DNA of 41,472 nt from Virgibacillus alimentarius (GTDB lineage Bacteria; Bacillota; Bacilli; Bacillales; Amphibacillaceae): contig NZ_JFBD01000046.1 in the NCBI RefSeq assembly GCF_000709085.1, forward strand, positions 1 through 41,472, written 5' to 3'. Positions 17,193 through 25,719 of the stretch are shown piece by piece. The notes under the pieces are model-generated. The model had not been told where the DNA came from and searched no databases. It saw only the letters and a list, made by a program, of their open reading frames with translations. The translations under genes and the position numbers were made by a program. Within the stretch, counting starts at the first letter, position 1, and every line of letters starts with the position of its first letter.

Positions 17193-20100
17193 ATGAGCAA
17201 TCATGCTAAAAATGTGTCTGAGAAAGCTTTTCAAGACAATTTTGTAAAAGAACTACAAAAATATAAATGGCAAGCACCGGCCTTTTTAGACGGTAACAAA
17301 CAAAAAGTGACGGTTCAAGACTTAGTGAACCATTGGCGAGGGGAACTTAATCGTATCAACGCAGATGTCTTAGAAGGAATTCCACTGACAGATAATGAAT
17401 TTGCGCAAGTCATGGAGAAGGTTTCGCAAATTGATAATAGTTATGAAGCGGCCAAAATGTTAGCGATGGAACAATCGACTGGTAAAATTGATGGTATTTA
17501 TCGGGATACGCATCCAGATGTCACTCGTGAACAGATTACGTTAACGATTTTTAAAAAGGCACAAGTACGTGGTGGGGACTCGAGTTATAAAATTGCACGT
17601 GAAGTAGAGTCTGCAAACGGAAATCGTTTTGATCTTGTTTTACTTATCAATGGTTTACCACTCATTAACATAGAACAAAAACGTACAGATAAATCATTAG
17701 AAGAAGCGTTTAATCAATTTAAGCGATATTATCGGGATGGCGAGTATGTGAATAATTTCATGGCTTTCTCGCAAATGATGGTCATGACGTCAGAAGTCGC
17801 TACACGTTATTTTGCGACACCGAAATCAATTCAAGCGTTTAATCCGAGCTTTGTATTTCATTGGGCAAATAAAGATAATGAGCCGATTAATCATTGGGAA
17901 GATGTGGTTGGCCATTTCTTAATGATCCCGATGGCACATCAAATGGTGGGCGATTATTTAGTCATTGATGAAGCAAAAGATGTCGAAAATCAAAAGCATA
18001 TGCTCTTGCGCCCTTATCAAGTGCATGCACTTCAAGCGATTGAAGGAGCTGCATTAGGTTGGGATAATGAAGATAAGATTAAACATGGAGGTTTTATTTG
18101 GCATACGACTGGATCAGGAAAAACTATCACAAGTTTTAAAACAGCGTTATTTTTATCTATTAGAGGTGGTTTTGATAAGGTCGTCTTTTTAGTGGATCGT
18201 AAGGAACTTGATAGTCGGACAAGTGATAATTTCAAAGCTTATTCAGAATATGAATCAGTGGAAGTCGATGATACGGCACATACCTATCAACTTCGTAAGC
18301 TATTAATGTCGGCAACGTCCAATATCGTTGTCACGACAACCTTCAAATTAAATAATCTCGTAAAAGACTTAGAAGAAGGGAAAGATGATCGTTTAGCTGA
18401 TAAGAAAATCGTGTTCATTATTGATGAAGCGCACCGAACAACCATGGGTGACATGATGGTAACGATTAAAGACTATTTCCGGAAAAATGGATTGTTTTAT
18501 GGCTTTACAGGAACGCCTCTATTCGATGAAAATAACATCTCAGGTATGATCAATGAAAAAAGTGAACTGATAAATACAACGGAAAAGCTTTTCGGGCCAT
18601 TATTACATCAATATACGATTGACGAAGCCATTGCGGATAAAAACGTCTTAGGTTTTCACGTGGATTATATCAATACAGGTGAATTTGAAAGCTATGATGT
18701 ATTAAGAGAACAGATTGCTGATTATAAGTTAGAAGAACAACCAGATACACCGAAGCGGAAGATTGAGCGAGAAGTCTATGAATGGTCGGATTTAGACGTT
18801 GAAAAAGCAGCCAAGCAAAATAAATTACTCTTTTATCAGGATGAAACACATATTCCAAGAGTCGTCGAAGAAATTTTAAATAATTGGGAAGAACAGTCAC
18901 AGCATAGGTTTTTTAATGCGATTTTAACCGTTGCTTTCAAACATCGTGTCATCGCTTATTACGAAGAGTTTCAAAAACAGCTAGCCAAAAGAGATGATAT
19001 TCATATTAATGTGGCCATGACCTTTAGTTTTGGAACAGATGCTGACCCAGACCCAACCGATCCAGAGCTGATACAAAAAATGTTTCAAGATTATGCGTCC
19101 TTTACTGGCATTGAATACACGTATGGTGATAAACGCCGAGGGGAAGATGCGTATTATGATGATGTAGTCGAGAGAGCGACACGAGGTGGTAGTGGACGAA
19201 ATCCTAAAAACATCGACCTTGTGATTGTCGCAGACCAGTTACTCACAGGTTATGATTCTAAATTTATTAATACGTTATATGTGGATCGTACGTTGGCATT
19301 ACAAGGACTCATTCAAGCATATTCAAGAACGAATCGGATTTATGGGAAGGAAAAGGAATTTGGTTCGATTGTGAATTTCCAGTATCCTCGTATAACAGAA
19401 GAAATGGTTAATGAGGCACTGATTTTATATGGAAGTGGTGGCGAAAGTAGTCAAGCGATAGTGAAACCATATCCTGAAGCGGTAGAAGCATTTGTAGAAT
19501 ACTCCCAAGAAGTGATGGAGATATTGAGAGATCCAACAACTTGGCAAGAGCTCGAAAAAGATGAAGAAACAAAAGAAGCATTTGTAAAAGCTTTTAAACA
19601 AGCGAATAGTCAATTGAATAAAATTCAGCAATACTATGAATTTAGCTGGGTAGATGAGGCATTTGGTGTAACGGAGCATGAATGGATGCAGTATGTAGGG
19701 GCATACAGGAACTTAACCAGAGATGATAAAGATGATCCTGAAGACGACACACCAATCTTGCCACTCGGTGAAGCGAAACTGGCAGGTTCGCAACGAATCG
19801 ATGCACACTATATTATTCAATTAATGGGTGAACAAGCAACTACGACAGAAGGGGTACAAACAGTAGATGCGGAGACACTGCGTTTGATCTATCAAAATAT
19901 TGAAGAAGTGAGCAATATGGGGGATTATGAACAAGCCGAATTATTAAGACGGTTTGTATCAGAAGAATTAGAACCAGGCAATGTTCCAAGCAATATTAAT
20001 TTTGATGAAGCGTACGATAATTGGCGAAAAGAACAGCTTCGTAAGGAAGTCTATCAAGTATCAGCAGACTGGGGCATTGACAGTGTCATATTTGAGAAGG

Positions 20101-20282
20101 CAATCGAAGCATATTCTGTTTCAAACCCAGATGAAATTCCATATATAGATGATATAACGAACAGTATTGACTATGCTTCGATTGAGAATCCTAAAACAAA
20201 TAACTTACTTGAACACAATATGGCATTATCTAATGAATTACCAGGGATTGTTTCTAAATTAAAGAAGAAATATAAATCTTAA
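17193..20282 (+). CDS. hsdR: Type I restriction-modification endonuclease/translocase subunit
   Basis: A 1029-residue HsdR. The N-terminal nuclease domain contains the PD-(D/E)xK elements FDLVLLINGLPLINIEQKR (about 145-163). The SF2 motor has Walker A TTGSGKT (about 304-310), the DEAH box IIDEAHR (about 409-415), motif III FTGTPLF, and the later helicase motifs ADQLLTGYDSKF and QAYSRTNRI. The C-terminal region after about 800 binds HsdM/HsdS. It cleaves unmethylated DNA after ATP-driven translocation. GGAGG precedes the ATG, 15 bases after hsdS. All motifs are intact and the operon looks functional. A convergent terminator follows. Confidence 0.96.
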   Translation: MSNHAKNVSEKAFQDNFVKELQKYKWQAPAFLDGNKQKVTVQDLVNHWRGELNRINADVLEGIPLTDNEFAQVMEKVSQIDNSYEAAKMLAMEQSTGKIDGIYRDTHPDVTREQITLTIFKKAQVRGGDSSYKIAREVESANGNRFDLVLLINGLPLINIEQKRTDKSLEEAFNQFKRYYRDGEYVNNFMAFSQMMVMTSEVATRYFATPKSIQAFNPSFVFHWANKDNEPINHWEDVVGHFLMIPMAHQMVGDYLVIDEAKDVENQKHMLLRPYQVHALQAIEGAALGWDNEDKIKHGGFIWHTTGSGKTITSFKTALFLSIRGGFDKVVFLVDRKELDSRTSDNFKAYSEYESVEVDDTAHTYQLRKLLMSATSNIVVTTTFKLNNLVKDLEEGKDDRLADKKIVFIIDEAHRTTMGDMMVTIKDYFRKNGLFYGFTGTPLFDENNISGMINEKSELINTTEKLFGPLLHQYTIDEAIADKNVLGFHVDYINTGEFESYDVLREQIADYKLEEQPDTPKRKIEREVYEWSDLDVEKAAKQNKLLFYQDETHIPRVVEEILNNWEEQSQHRFFNAILTVAFKHRVIAYYEEFQKQLAKRDDIHINVAMTFSFGTDADPDPTDPELIQKMFQDYASFTGIEYTYGDKRRGEDAYYDDVVERATRGGSGRNPKNIDLVIVADQLLTGYDSKFINTLYVDRTLALQGLIQAYSRTNRIYGKEKEFGSIVNFQYPRITEEMVNEALILYGSGGESSQAIVKPYPEAVEAFVEYSQEVMEILRDPTTWQELEKDEETKEAFVKAFKQANSQLNKIQQYYEFSWVDEAFGVTEHEWMQYVGAYRNLTRDDKDDPEDDTPILPLGEAKLAGSQRIDAHYIIQLMGEQATTTEGVQTVDAETLRLIYQNIEEVSNMGDYEQAELLRRFVSEELEPGNVPSNINFDEAYDNWRKEQLRKEVYQVSADWGIDSVIFEKAIEAYSVSNPDEIPYIDDITNSIDYASIENPKTNNLLEHNMALSNELPGIVSKLKKKYKS

Positions 20283-20300
20283 TGGATACTATTAGAAAAT

Positions 20301-20340
20301 AAGAGACCAACTCATACTTGAGGAGGTCTCTTATTATTTT
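20301..20340. terminator. Terminator between hsdR and the convergent methyltransferase fusion
   Basis: AAGAGACC at 20301-20308 pairs with GGTCTCTT at 20325-20332, followed by ATTATTTT on the plus strand. On the minus strand the stem lies just after the fusion gene's stop and is followed by ATTTTCTAAT, so it may serve both directions. Confidence 0.75.
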
Positions 20341-22070
20341 AACTGGCAAGAAATAAATGATTGTGAATCCGTTATAGATTTTTGTAGACGTTTAATGATT
20401 AAATCATAGTTATCTTTGTTTAATTCGACGGAAATCCATTGACGATTAAGTTTAGATGCAGCAGCTGCAGTAGTTCCAGACCCCGCAAAGAAGTCCAACA
20501 TTATATCATTTTCCAGAGAGGCTAATTCAATGATCTTTTTAATAAGCTTTTCTGGCTTGGGATATGTAAAGTCATTTTCTCCAATAACAGACTTTAGTTC
20601 AATAGTTGCTTTCTGAGTTGAACCATATTCTTTAGATGTCCATAAATCATTAACAACCTTAGAAGGTTCTTCATTTAAATAAACCTTTTTAGAAGGAACA
20701 TTACCATTCGACCAATAAACTAGATTGTTGTTTAACAAATTTTCAAATGTAGCTTTGGGATAATCCCATCGGCTCTCGATATATTCACCATTGGGTGCTT
20801 TTACTTGATAGTGATAGTAACCATTTCTTTTATTCTGTATTCTATCAATGCGAAATCTACCATGTTGATCAGTATATTTATAAGATTTTAATTGGCTGGC
20901 GGATATATTAGATCTGTTCAATTGTAAATACTTCTTGTTTTTTGCGTAAATTAATATGAAATCCTTTGTTGTTGCCATTTGTGAAGTGTTCTGTTGACCA
21001 TAAGTTTTCCTCCATACAATCTGATTAACAAAGTTTTCCTCACCAAATATTTCATCACAAAGCACTTTTAAATACCCCTGTTCTTTATTACTGCAATGTA
21101 TAAATATGGATCCGCTTATTTTTAGTAAGTCTTTTGCTACTTCTAAACGATTTTTTAAGAACAGTAAATAATCCGAACGTGAATAGTTGTCATGATAGCT
21201 TAAGTCAGACCTTTCTGTATTGTAAGGAGGATCAATATATATTAATTTTATTTTTCTTCTAAAGTATTGTTTCAATTTATGTAGAATAATAAGGTTTTCT
21301 CCCTGTATGGCCAAATTGTCATTCAGAGTAAATCCATCTACAGAATAAGAATCTCTATTTTTGTGTTTATGAAAATCATGCAAATAGGTGGAGTCTAACA
21401 ATGACTCAATTTTTTGTTTAGCAAACTCTTGATGATAGTATTTACCAGCATTCATATCAAAATATGTATTTTTATTGTGAAAATGTAGTACTACATCTTC
21501 GTCTTTATGAAATCGTGAGTTGCTAGCATGCCATTCCTCTTTGTGATTTTTTAGTATTCTAGCAACAGTCGCTTGGGACGTAATAGGTTCGTTGTGATTT
21601 ATTATTTCTGTAATTCTAGGACTGCCTATATCAGGTCCGTGTTTTAAATATATGTCTTTAACTAGTTTTACTATTTGTTTATATCTTAATTCTTCTAGGC
21701 TCTCAGTGCTGTTAGCAAACTTATAATATCCACTTGAAGATACCTTTAACAATCTACACATTGTCTGAACAGGAAAGATTTTTTTGTGTTCGTAAATGAA
21801 TTCAAAAATGACTTCTGTTTTGTTTGGTAAAAATAGAGCCTTTTTTAGGATTTGGTTTTCTATTTCTAGGTTTCTGAGGATTTTTTTGTTTTCACTTTTT
21901 GCATGACCCTTGCCATAAAATTCCCCGCTTTGTTTATAAATATTAAGCCACTTGTACAAATTTCCAATTGGTACTTTTAATTCTTCTGCGACATCTTTCA
22001 CTTTTTTATTTTCTTTAATTACTTCATGAACCGCTTTCAGTTTAAACTCTTTTGTATAATTTTTTTGCAA
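20334..22070 (-). CDS. Fusion of IS3 transposase DNA-binding region with beta-class adenine DNA methyltransferase
   Basis: One uninterrupted frame of 578 residues from TTG 22070 (AAAGGAAG seven bases upstream; the frame is open back to 22121 without a site). Residues 2-80 match IS3 OrfA: TKEFKLKAVHEVI, helix-turn-helix VAEELKVPIGNLYKWLN and a leucine-zipper helix. Residues about 85-175 match the start of IS3 OrfB (MCRLLKVSSSGYYKF, then GSPRITEIIN). The DDE catalytic core is absent. Instead, from about 185, comes an N6-adenine methyltransferase of type III Mod style: QGENLIILHKL, IYIDPPYNTERS (motif IV, DPPY 280-283), a recognition region, then DFFAGSGTTAAAA (motif I, from 526). Motif order IV-then-I marks the beta class. 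No partner nuclease is adjacent. It is convergent with hsdR. Likely roles: solitary methylation, regulation, or an unusual recognition module. Confidence 0.88.
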   Translation of the reverse strand: MQKNYTKEFKLKAVHEVIKENKKVKDVAEELKVPIGNLYKWLNIYKQSGEFYGKGHAKSENKKILRNLEIENQILKKALFLPNKTEVIFEFIYEHKKIFPVQTMCRLLKVSSSGYYKFANSTESLEELRYKQIVKLVKDIYLKHGPDIGSPRITEIINHNEPITSQATVARILKNHKEEWHASNSRFHKDEDVVLHFHNKNTYFDMNAGKYYHQEFAKQKIESLLDSTYLHDFHKHKNRDSYSVDGFTLNDNLAIQGENLIILHKLKQYFRRKIKLIYIDPPYNTERSDLSYHDNYSRSDYLLFLKNRLEVAKDLLKISGSIFIHCSNKEQGYLKVLCDEIFGEENFVNQIVWRKTYGQQNTSQMATTKDFILIYAKNKKYLQLNRSNISASQLKSYKYTDQHGRFRIDRIQNKRNGYYHYQVKAPNGEYIESRWDYPKATFENLLNNNLVYWSNGNVPSKKVYLNEEPSKVVNDLWTSKEYGSTQKATIELKSVIGENDFTYPKPEKLIKKIIELASLENDIMLDFFAGSGTTAAAASKLNRQWISVELNKDNYDLIIKRLQKSITDSQSFISCQLK

Positions 22071-22153
22071 AATCAATCTTCCTTTTATCTGTTTTAAATA
22101 TACACTTTTTTGATAAATCAATGAGTTGATAATAAATTATAGCAAATAAAATG

Positions 22154-22165
22154 GTTTGTACAAAC
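22154..22165. promoter_or_regulatory. Perfect palindrome upstream of the methyltransferase fusion
   Basis: GTTTGTACAAAC is a 12-bp perfect palindrome about 85 bases before the TTG start of the fusion gene. It could be an operator, perhaps for autoregulation by the fusion protein's own helix-turn-helix, but no direct evidence. Confidence 0.3.
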
Positions 22166-22329
22166 TATAAATAGCTGCAGAAGGAAATATAAAAAGGTAA
22201 GGAAATATCTTAGTGATGGAAAGAAAATTGATAGGGAAATACACCAATAAGAGTAGAAGAAAAGAAATTTTATATTAGGATTGTAGCCATTTACAACTGA
22301 ATAAAAAATAGGGAGCAACGAGCTTATCT

Positions 22330-22772
22330 CTCTTTAAGAAAAAGATGTCAGGTTAGCTGTAGCCTATTCAGAAAATACAGCGTGTCAGTAAGGTACACTT
22401 CACATATCCTTGCTGATAGGGAAAGTGTTTTTAGGACGGTTCTGCTATCGATGAATAATACCTGTGGCGAGGTAGAAAAAGTCGTAAAAATAAACTGTTC
22501 GGTTAAAGGAAATCATGGATGAGGGCGCAGGATGTAGTTTATTAATTCTAATAGGCTTAAGGCAAGGGACGTGATGCGTTTGAAAGCCTGCGTGGTCGAC
22601 TTTGGACCAAACATGTGAAGACTGACACGGATACTACTGCTCAGTTGCTGTGAGCGATCTTTGTGAGTGTTTCTTCAGGAATTTTGACAATACCAGTCTG
22701 TCCAAAATTCCTGGAGAGAACACTAAGCCGTTTCTATTCTCGCCGCTGTGTGTAATTGTTATACATGTATAA
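22330..22772. ncRNA. Candidate structured non-coding RNA region
   Basis: This gene-free stretch is visibly GC-richer (roughly 43% by eye, up to 55% around 22561-22620) than its neighbours and is dense in inverted repeats. These include TCAGTAAGG/CCTTGCTGA (22385-22415 area) enclosed by CCTAT/ATAGG; CGCAGG/CCTGCG (22526-22592); TGGTC/GACCA (about 22592-22610); GCTCA/TGAGC (about 22639-22655); and a near-perfect hairpin with CAGGAATTTTG/CAAAATTCCTG extended by AGTGTT/AACACT (about 22666-22722). It ends near a 14-bp palindrome TTATACATGTATAA (22759-22772). No long frame on either strand. Strand and boundaries are unknown, and I match it to no known RNA family. Confidence 0.4.
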
Positions 22773-23249
22773 GTCAAGTAAAGTTCTTCCTTTAATCTAG
22801 AATAATTCAAGATACATTATAGGTTAGTAGAGATAAATCATAGGTGTTAGATGAAGTATTTGAGACCAAGAGAACAGAATTAGATGGAAAAAGAGATAAA
22901 GAAGTAGAGAGACATATGAGGTGAGAATAGAGAGAGATGGAAATCATATACGGAAAAGATAAGATAAGGAGAGAGGAAACGGTGTTGAAGAATAACGTTA
23001 TTGAAAAATGTATAATTTCAAGAGTACTCTGATATATGATTTGGATAAGAATTTCAGAAAATGGAAGAGAAAAATGGTTTATATTAGAAATAAGCTCTTG
23101 TTATTAGCTATTGTCAACCGCAAGTTGAATAAAAGGGGGATATAATTAAAATTATATGCAATGCAAAGCGATGTAATATTTAGGTGAGTTAGAGTGGTAG
23201 ATAAGAGTGATAAACAGAGCTAAAAAAATTTAAACAAGGAGAGTTTTAT
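22773..23249. other. Purine-rich gene-free stretch
   Basis: Between the structured region and RNase HI the plus strand is strikingly rich in A and G (for instance GAGAATAGAGAGAGATGG near 22924), with stops in all frames. I see no gene; it could be decayed coding sequence or the leader of the RNase HI gene. Confidence 0.4.
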
Positions 23250-23873
23250 ATGAGTAAAGCATATTATGCAGTTAGAAATGGAAGAAAAAAAGGTATTTAT
23301 AGTACTTGGTCAGAATGCAAGGAACAAACACACAAGTTTAGCAATGCTGTTTATAAAAAATTTACAAACCTGAGTGACGCTGAAGCGTTTATGAATGGAG
23401 AAAATAAGCCGGGAGCTAGAGGAAAAAAGAAAGAAGCGTCTGTAAACAAAACGTTTTTACCACAATTTTACGTAGATGGTAGTTACAACAACGAAAAAGA
23501 ATTAGTTGGTTATGGGTGTGTAATGGTTAAAGAAGGAATAGAAATTGCTACAAAGTCTGGAAATGCGGAAATAGATAAGGCTGAAAATACGTGGAATATT
23601 GCTGGAGAAATTACTGCCGCTTTAGAGGCTGTAGAGTGGGCAATTGCTAATGAGTTCACAGAATTCATGATCTGTTATGATTATATTGGCATTGAAAATT
23701 GGGCGAATGGGTCATGGAATGCAAACAAAACTATGACGGCAGATTATGCTGATAGAATGCAAGAATATCAAAAGTATCTTAACATTCACTTTTTCAAAAT
23801 CAAAGCACATTCAGGTAACAAATTTAATGAGAGAGCTGATGAACTTGCAAAAATGGAAGCACAAATATTATAA
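23250..23873 (+). CDS. rnhA: Ribonuclease HI with N-terminal viroplasmin-type domain
   Basis: A 207-residue enzyme that cuts the RNA strand of RNA-DNA hybrids. The first about 45 residues (YYAVRNGRKKGIYSTWSEC...FTNLSDAEAFM) are the RNase H1 N-terminal / Cauli VI domain that binds hybrids; a Lys-rich linker follows. The catalytic carboxylates are visible: Asp in YVDGSYNN, Glu in GEITAALEAVEWA, Asp in ICYDYIGIENW and Asp in NERADELAK. The ribosome binding site is AAGGAGAG. The two-domain layout is like that of Bacillus YpdQ/RnhA-like proteins and eukaryotic RNase H1. Its location beside a structured-RNA candidate inside an island is unusual for an otherwise housekeeping activity, so it is probably an extra copy. 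Confidence 0.92.
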   Translation: MSKAYYAVRNGRKKGIYSTWSECKEQTHKFSNAVYKKFTNLSDAEAFMNGENKPGARGKKKEASVNKTFLPQFYVDGSYNNEKELVGYGCVMVKEGIEIATKSGNAEIDKAENTWNIAGEITAALEAVEWAIANEFTEFMICYDYIGIENWANGSWNANKTMTADYADRMQEYQKYLNIHFFKIKAHSGNKFNERADELAKMEAQIL

Positions 23874-23888
23874 GTACCGAAGAAAACG

Positions 23889-23926
23889 AAAAAAGTCTAG
23901 TCGAGGGATACCGGCTAGACTTTTTT
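23889..23926 (+). terminator. Intrinsic terminator after RNase HI
   Basis: AAAAAGTCTAG at about 23890-23900 pairs with CTAGACTTTTT at about 23914-23924, loop TCGAGGGATACCGG with an inner CG/CG pairing, followed by further T. Strong. Confidence 0.88.
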
Positions 23927-24001
23927 ATTGATTTAAAAGGAAGTAGATGTTTTGCAACTTTGCTATAATGTAGTTAAAAAAGATATATGGAGGGACTCAT
24001 T

Positions 24002-24640
24002 GTGGCACATGTATTTGAAAACTTGAAATTACTAAAACAAAATATGAAGGCTAAAGGGTGGGTCATAGATTCTTTTAGATTTCGTTATAAACAACAGAAT
24101 TATATTGTATTGGTCAAGTTACTGGAAAAAGATGAAAAGGCTCCAAAATATGCTTTGGTTAAACTTGAATTTTTAAATGAAAATGACTTTTCAGATATAT
24201 TAGCGGTCTATGCAAATTCAGTAAAACTTTTAACTGATCCCCAAACACTACGGGAGTATTTTGGCATTGAATACAGTAATAATTTAGGAGAAATTTTATT
24301 TCAATTTGCGAAAACATTTTCTAAATTTATTCCGACAGAAGTTATAGAAGGTAAAAGTGAAGATCAAAAAGAAGTTATGTGTAATTCGTTGAGTAAAAGT
24401 GATTCAGAGGATCCAAGAAAAAAATACTGTTTTTCAGTTAGAAGAAATCCAGTTAAAGAAAATGGTGAACGTGGTCAACGTAGTCTTTTTAATGATAATA
24501 AAACAAGGTTGTATAGACCAAGTTTATATGAACGTTTGGGCAGTTCATACAATTTAAGCTTCAGATATTCAATGAATCCAGAAGATGAAGAAGTTGACGA
24601 AGTTATTATAGCTAAATGGAATGATAATAAAGATAATTAG
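24002..24640 (+). CDS. Unknown soluble protein
   Basis: 212 residues from GTG 24002; GGAGGGA at 23989-23995 is spaced seven bases from it, while the in-frame ATG at 23987 overlaps the site. The N-terminal part (VFENLKLLKQNMKAKGWVID...FRYKQQNYIVLVKLLEKDE) is an alpha-beta domain with a strand-rich core (KYALVKLEFLNENDF), the middle is charged, and the C-terminal is Arg/Tyr rich (TRLYRPSLYERLGSSYNLSFRYS) with an acidic tail. I do not recognise the family. It is preceded by a terminator and a plausible own start of transcription, and its end overlaps a small frame. Confidence 0.75.
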   Translation: MAHVFENLKLLKQNMKAKGWVIDSFRFRYKQQNYIVLVKLLEKDEKAPKYALVKLEFLNENDFSDILAVYANSVKLLTDPQTLREYFGIEYSNNLGEILFQFAKTFSKFIPTEVIEGKSEDQKEVMCNSLSKSDSEDPRKKYCFSVRRNPVKENGERGQRSLFNDNKTRLYRPSLYERLGSSYNLSFRYSMNPEDEEVDEVIIAKWNDNKDN

Positions 24641-24791
24641 CAAACTATATACGGATATAGAAGACGTAGCAAATCATAGAAGGAAAGATGTTTTAAACAA
24701 TAGAAAATATGATGATTTCATAGGAGAAATGGCAGAAAAATTATTATATTTAGATGGAATAATTATCTGTTTAAACTATCTATATTTCTGA
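24621..24791 (+). CDS. Possible small overlapping protein (56 aa)
   Basis: ATG 24621 overlaps the end of the previous gene by 20 bases in another frame and runs to TGA 24789-24791. The product, MIIKIISKLYTDIEDVANHR and on to NNRKYDDFIGEMAEKLLYLDG, reads like real protein (amphipathic helices, balanced charge) rather than random AT-rich sequence, but no clear ribosome binding site is seen. It may be translated by coupling, or be the relic of a longer gene. Family not recognised. Confidence 0.4.
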   Translation: MIIKIISKLYTDIEDVANHRRKDVLNNRKYDDFIGEMAEKLLYLDGIIICLNYLYF

Positions 24792-25050
24792 TAAGAAAGA
24801 GATGAAATCATTTGATGAACGATTTGGAAGACGGTATATTTAGACATAGCTTTTCTTTTTAAAGTCATAGATAATTGGAAATGTTAAAGCATTATCTATT
24901 TAACAGGTGGCTTTTTAAAAGGAGTAAGGAAAGCTATACGTCTTTTCACTAACTAATCACCTTTAGTCGATGTTCGTATTCACTTAACGAACAGTAATAT
25001 TCCATACCATGGGGGGATTTAAATAGACAACAGAATAAAGTAAGTCATGA

Positions 25051-25088
25051 CCCTTTGTTTGTTTCACTAAGCAGACAAAGGGCTTTTT
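25051..25088 (+). terminator. Strong intrinsic terminator without an evident gene
   Basis: CCCTTTGTTTGT at 25051-25062 and GCAGACAAAGGG at 25071-25082 pair over 12 bp (two G-T pairs) with an 8-base loop, followed by CTTTTTAA. The stretch 24792-25050 before it contains no supported gene; it includes the inverted repeat TGTTCGT/ACGAACA (24971-24993) and could be an RNA gene or a decayed gene. Confidence 0.85.
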
Positions 25089-25106
25089 AATGGTCAAATA
25101 TAGCTG

Positions 25107-25143
25107 TTTATACAGGTGATGCGGATATTGACCGAGGATCATG
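25107..25143 (+). repeat. Imperfect leader repeat, copy A
   Basis: Downstream of the terminator at 25051 come TTTATACA (25107), GCGGATATT (25121) and TCATG (25139). The same words in the same order and nearly the same spacing follow the terminator at 25605. Together with the terminators this is an imperfect duplication of about 95 bases separating small genes. Confidence 0.55.
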
Positions 25144-25233
25144 GTAACATGACTCAAAATAAAGGATCTCTTAATTGAAGTAGCAAATCAGGTTTAGAAT
25201 GCGGACATTGCTGAAGTGAGAGGAGTGTAAAGA

Positions 25234-25584
25234 GTGGATGACTTTTACATGTTTGTTGTTGGTGGGATAGGTGTTTTATTGGTATGTGCATATGTTATAT
25301 TTAACAGCCTTTTGGGCTTTAGGAGCAAGACAACGAATCGATTTATGAGAGTTTTAATTCTCGGGATCATTGCATATTTTGTCGATGGAGGATTAAGCAC
25401 CTTTCTTTGGTTACTTACATATTTGTACGGAATTTATGTAGTCATGATTAGTGTAATGATGTTTATTTTTGGCAAGACAGGTCAGGCTGCTAACGGTCTT
25501 GGAATCAATGGCAAGAGCATTTTAAATGTCATTATAGGCTATGTAGCTGCAGATAGAATCGTTGATTTGTTTAAACGAAAATAA
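25234..25584 (+). CDS. Small membrane protein of unknown function
   Basis: A 116-residue protein starting at GTG 25234 behind GAGGAGTG. Three hydrophobic segments are clear: about 5-27 (MFVVGGIGVLLVCAYVIFNS), 40-75 (VLILGIIAYF and STFLWLLTYLYG, perhaps two short helices) and 65-82 (YVVMISVMMFIFG); the C-terminal 30 residues (NGLGINGKSILNVIIGYVAA) are less polar with a basic end RIVDLFKRK. No family recognised. It is flanked on both sides by similar terminator/leader repeats, so it is probably a monocistronic cassette gene. Such small membrane proteins in gene cassettes are often immunity proteins, but that is a guess. Confidence 0.7.
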   Translation: MDDFYMFVVGGIGVLLVCAYVIFNSLLGFRSKTTNRFMRVLILGIIAYFVDGGLSTFLWLLTYLYGIYVVMISVMMFIFGKTGQAANGLGINGKSILNVIIGYVAADRIVDLFKRK

Positions 25585-25604
25585 CATAGAACTGAATTAA
25601 ACTT

Positions 25605-25638
25605 CCTTTGTTCGTATTCAGACGAGCAAAGGTTTTTT
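25605..25638 (+). terminator. Intrinsic terminator after the small membrane protein
   Basis: CCTTTGTTCGT at 25605-25615 pairs with ACGAGCAAAGG at 25622-25632 (11 bp, one G-T), 6-base loop, then TTTTTT. Its stem resembles the terminator at 25051. Confidence 0.85.
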
Positions 25639-25651
25639 GTGTTAGAAAGCA

Positions 25652-25690
25652 TTTATACATTAAAGAGCGGATATTCTATAGCCAGTCATG
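25652..25690 (+). repeat. Imperfect leader repeat, copy B
   Basis: TTTATACA (25652), GCGGATATT (25667) and TCATG (25686), matching copy A. A third, decayed trace follows the next gene: GACAAAGGCTATTTAATAG at 26114-26132 resembles GACAAAGGGCTTTTTAATGG at 25074-25093. Confidence 0.5.
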
Positions 25691-25719
25691 ATAGTATATC
25701 CAGCAAAGGAGTTGATGAT

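Noticed and set aside
22330-22772. Group II intron
   Set aside because: ACGGTTC near 22437 recalls domain V, but the matching AGC...GAAA hairpin and a 5' GTGYG start are missing and no reverse transcriptase is present.
22860-23000. Purine-rich repeat or CRISPR-like array
   Set aside because: AG-rich words are irregular in length and spacing, with no constant repeat unit; no cas gene in the window.
23746-23931. 61-codon frame overlapping the RNase HI end
   Set aside because: Out-of-frame shadow of rnhA that continues into its terminator.
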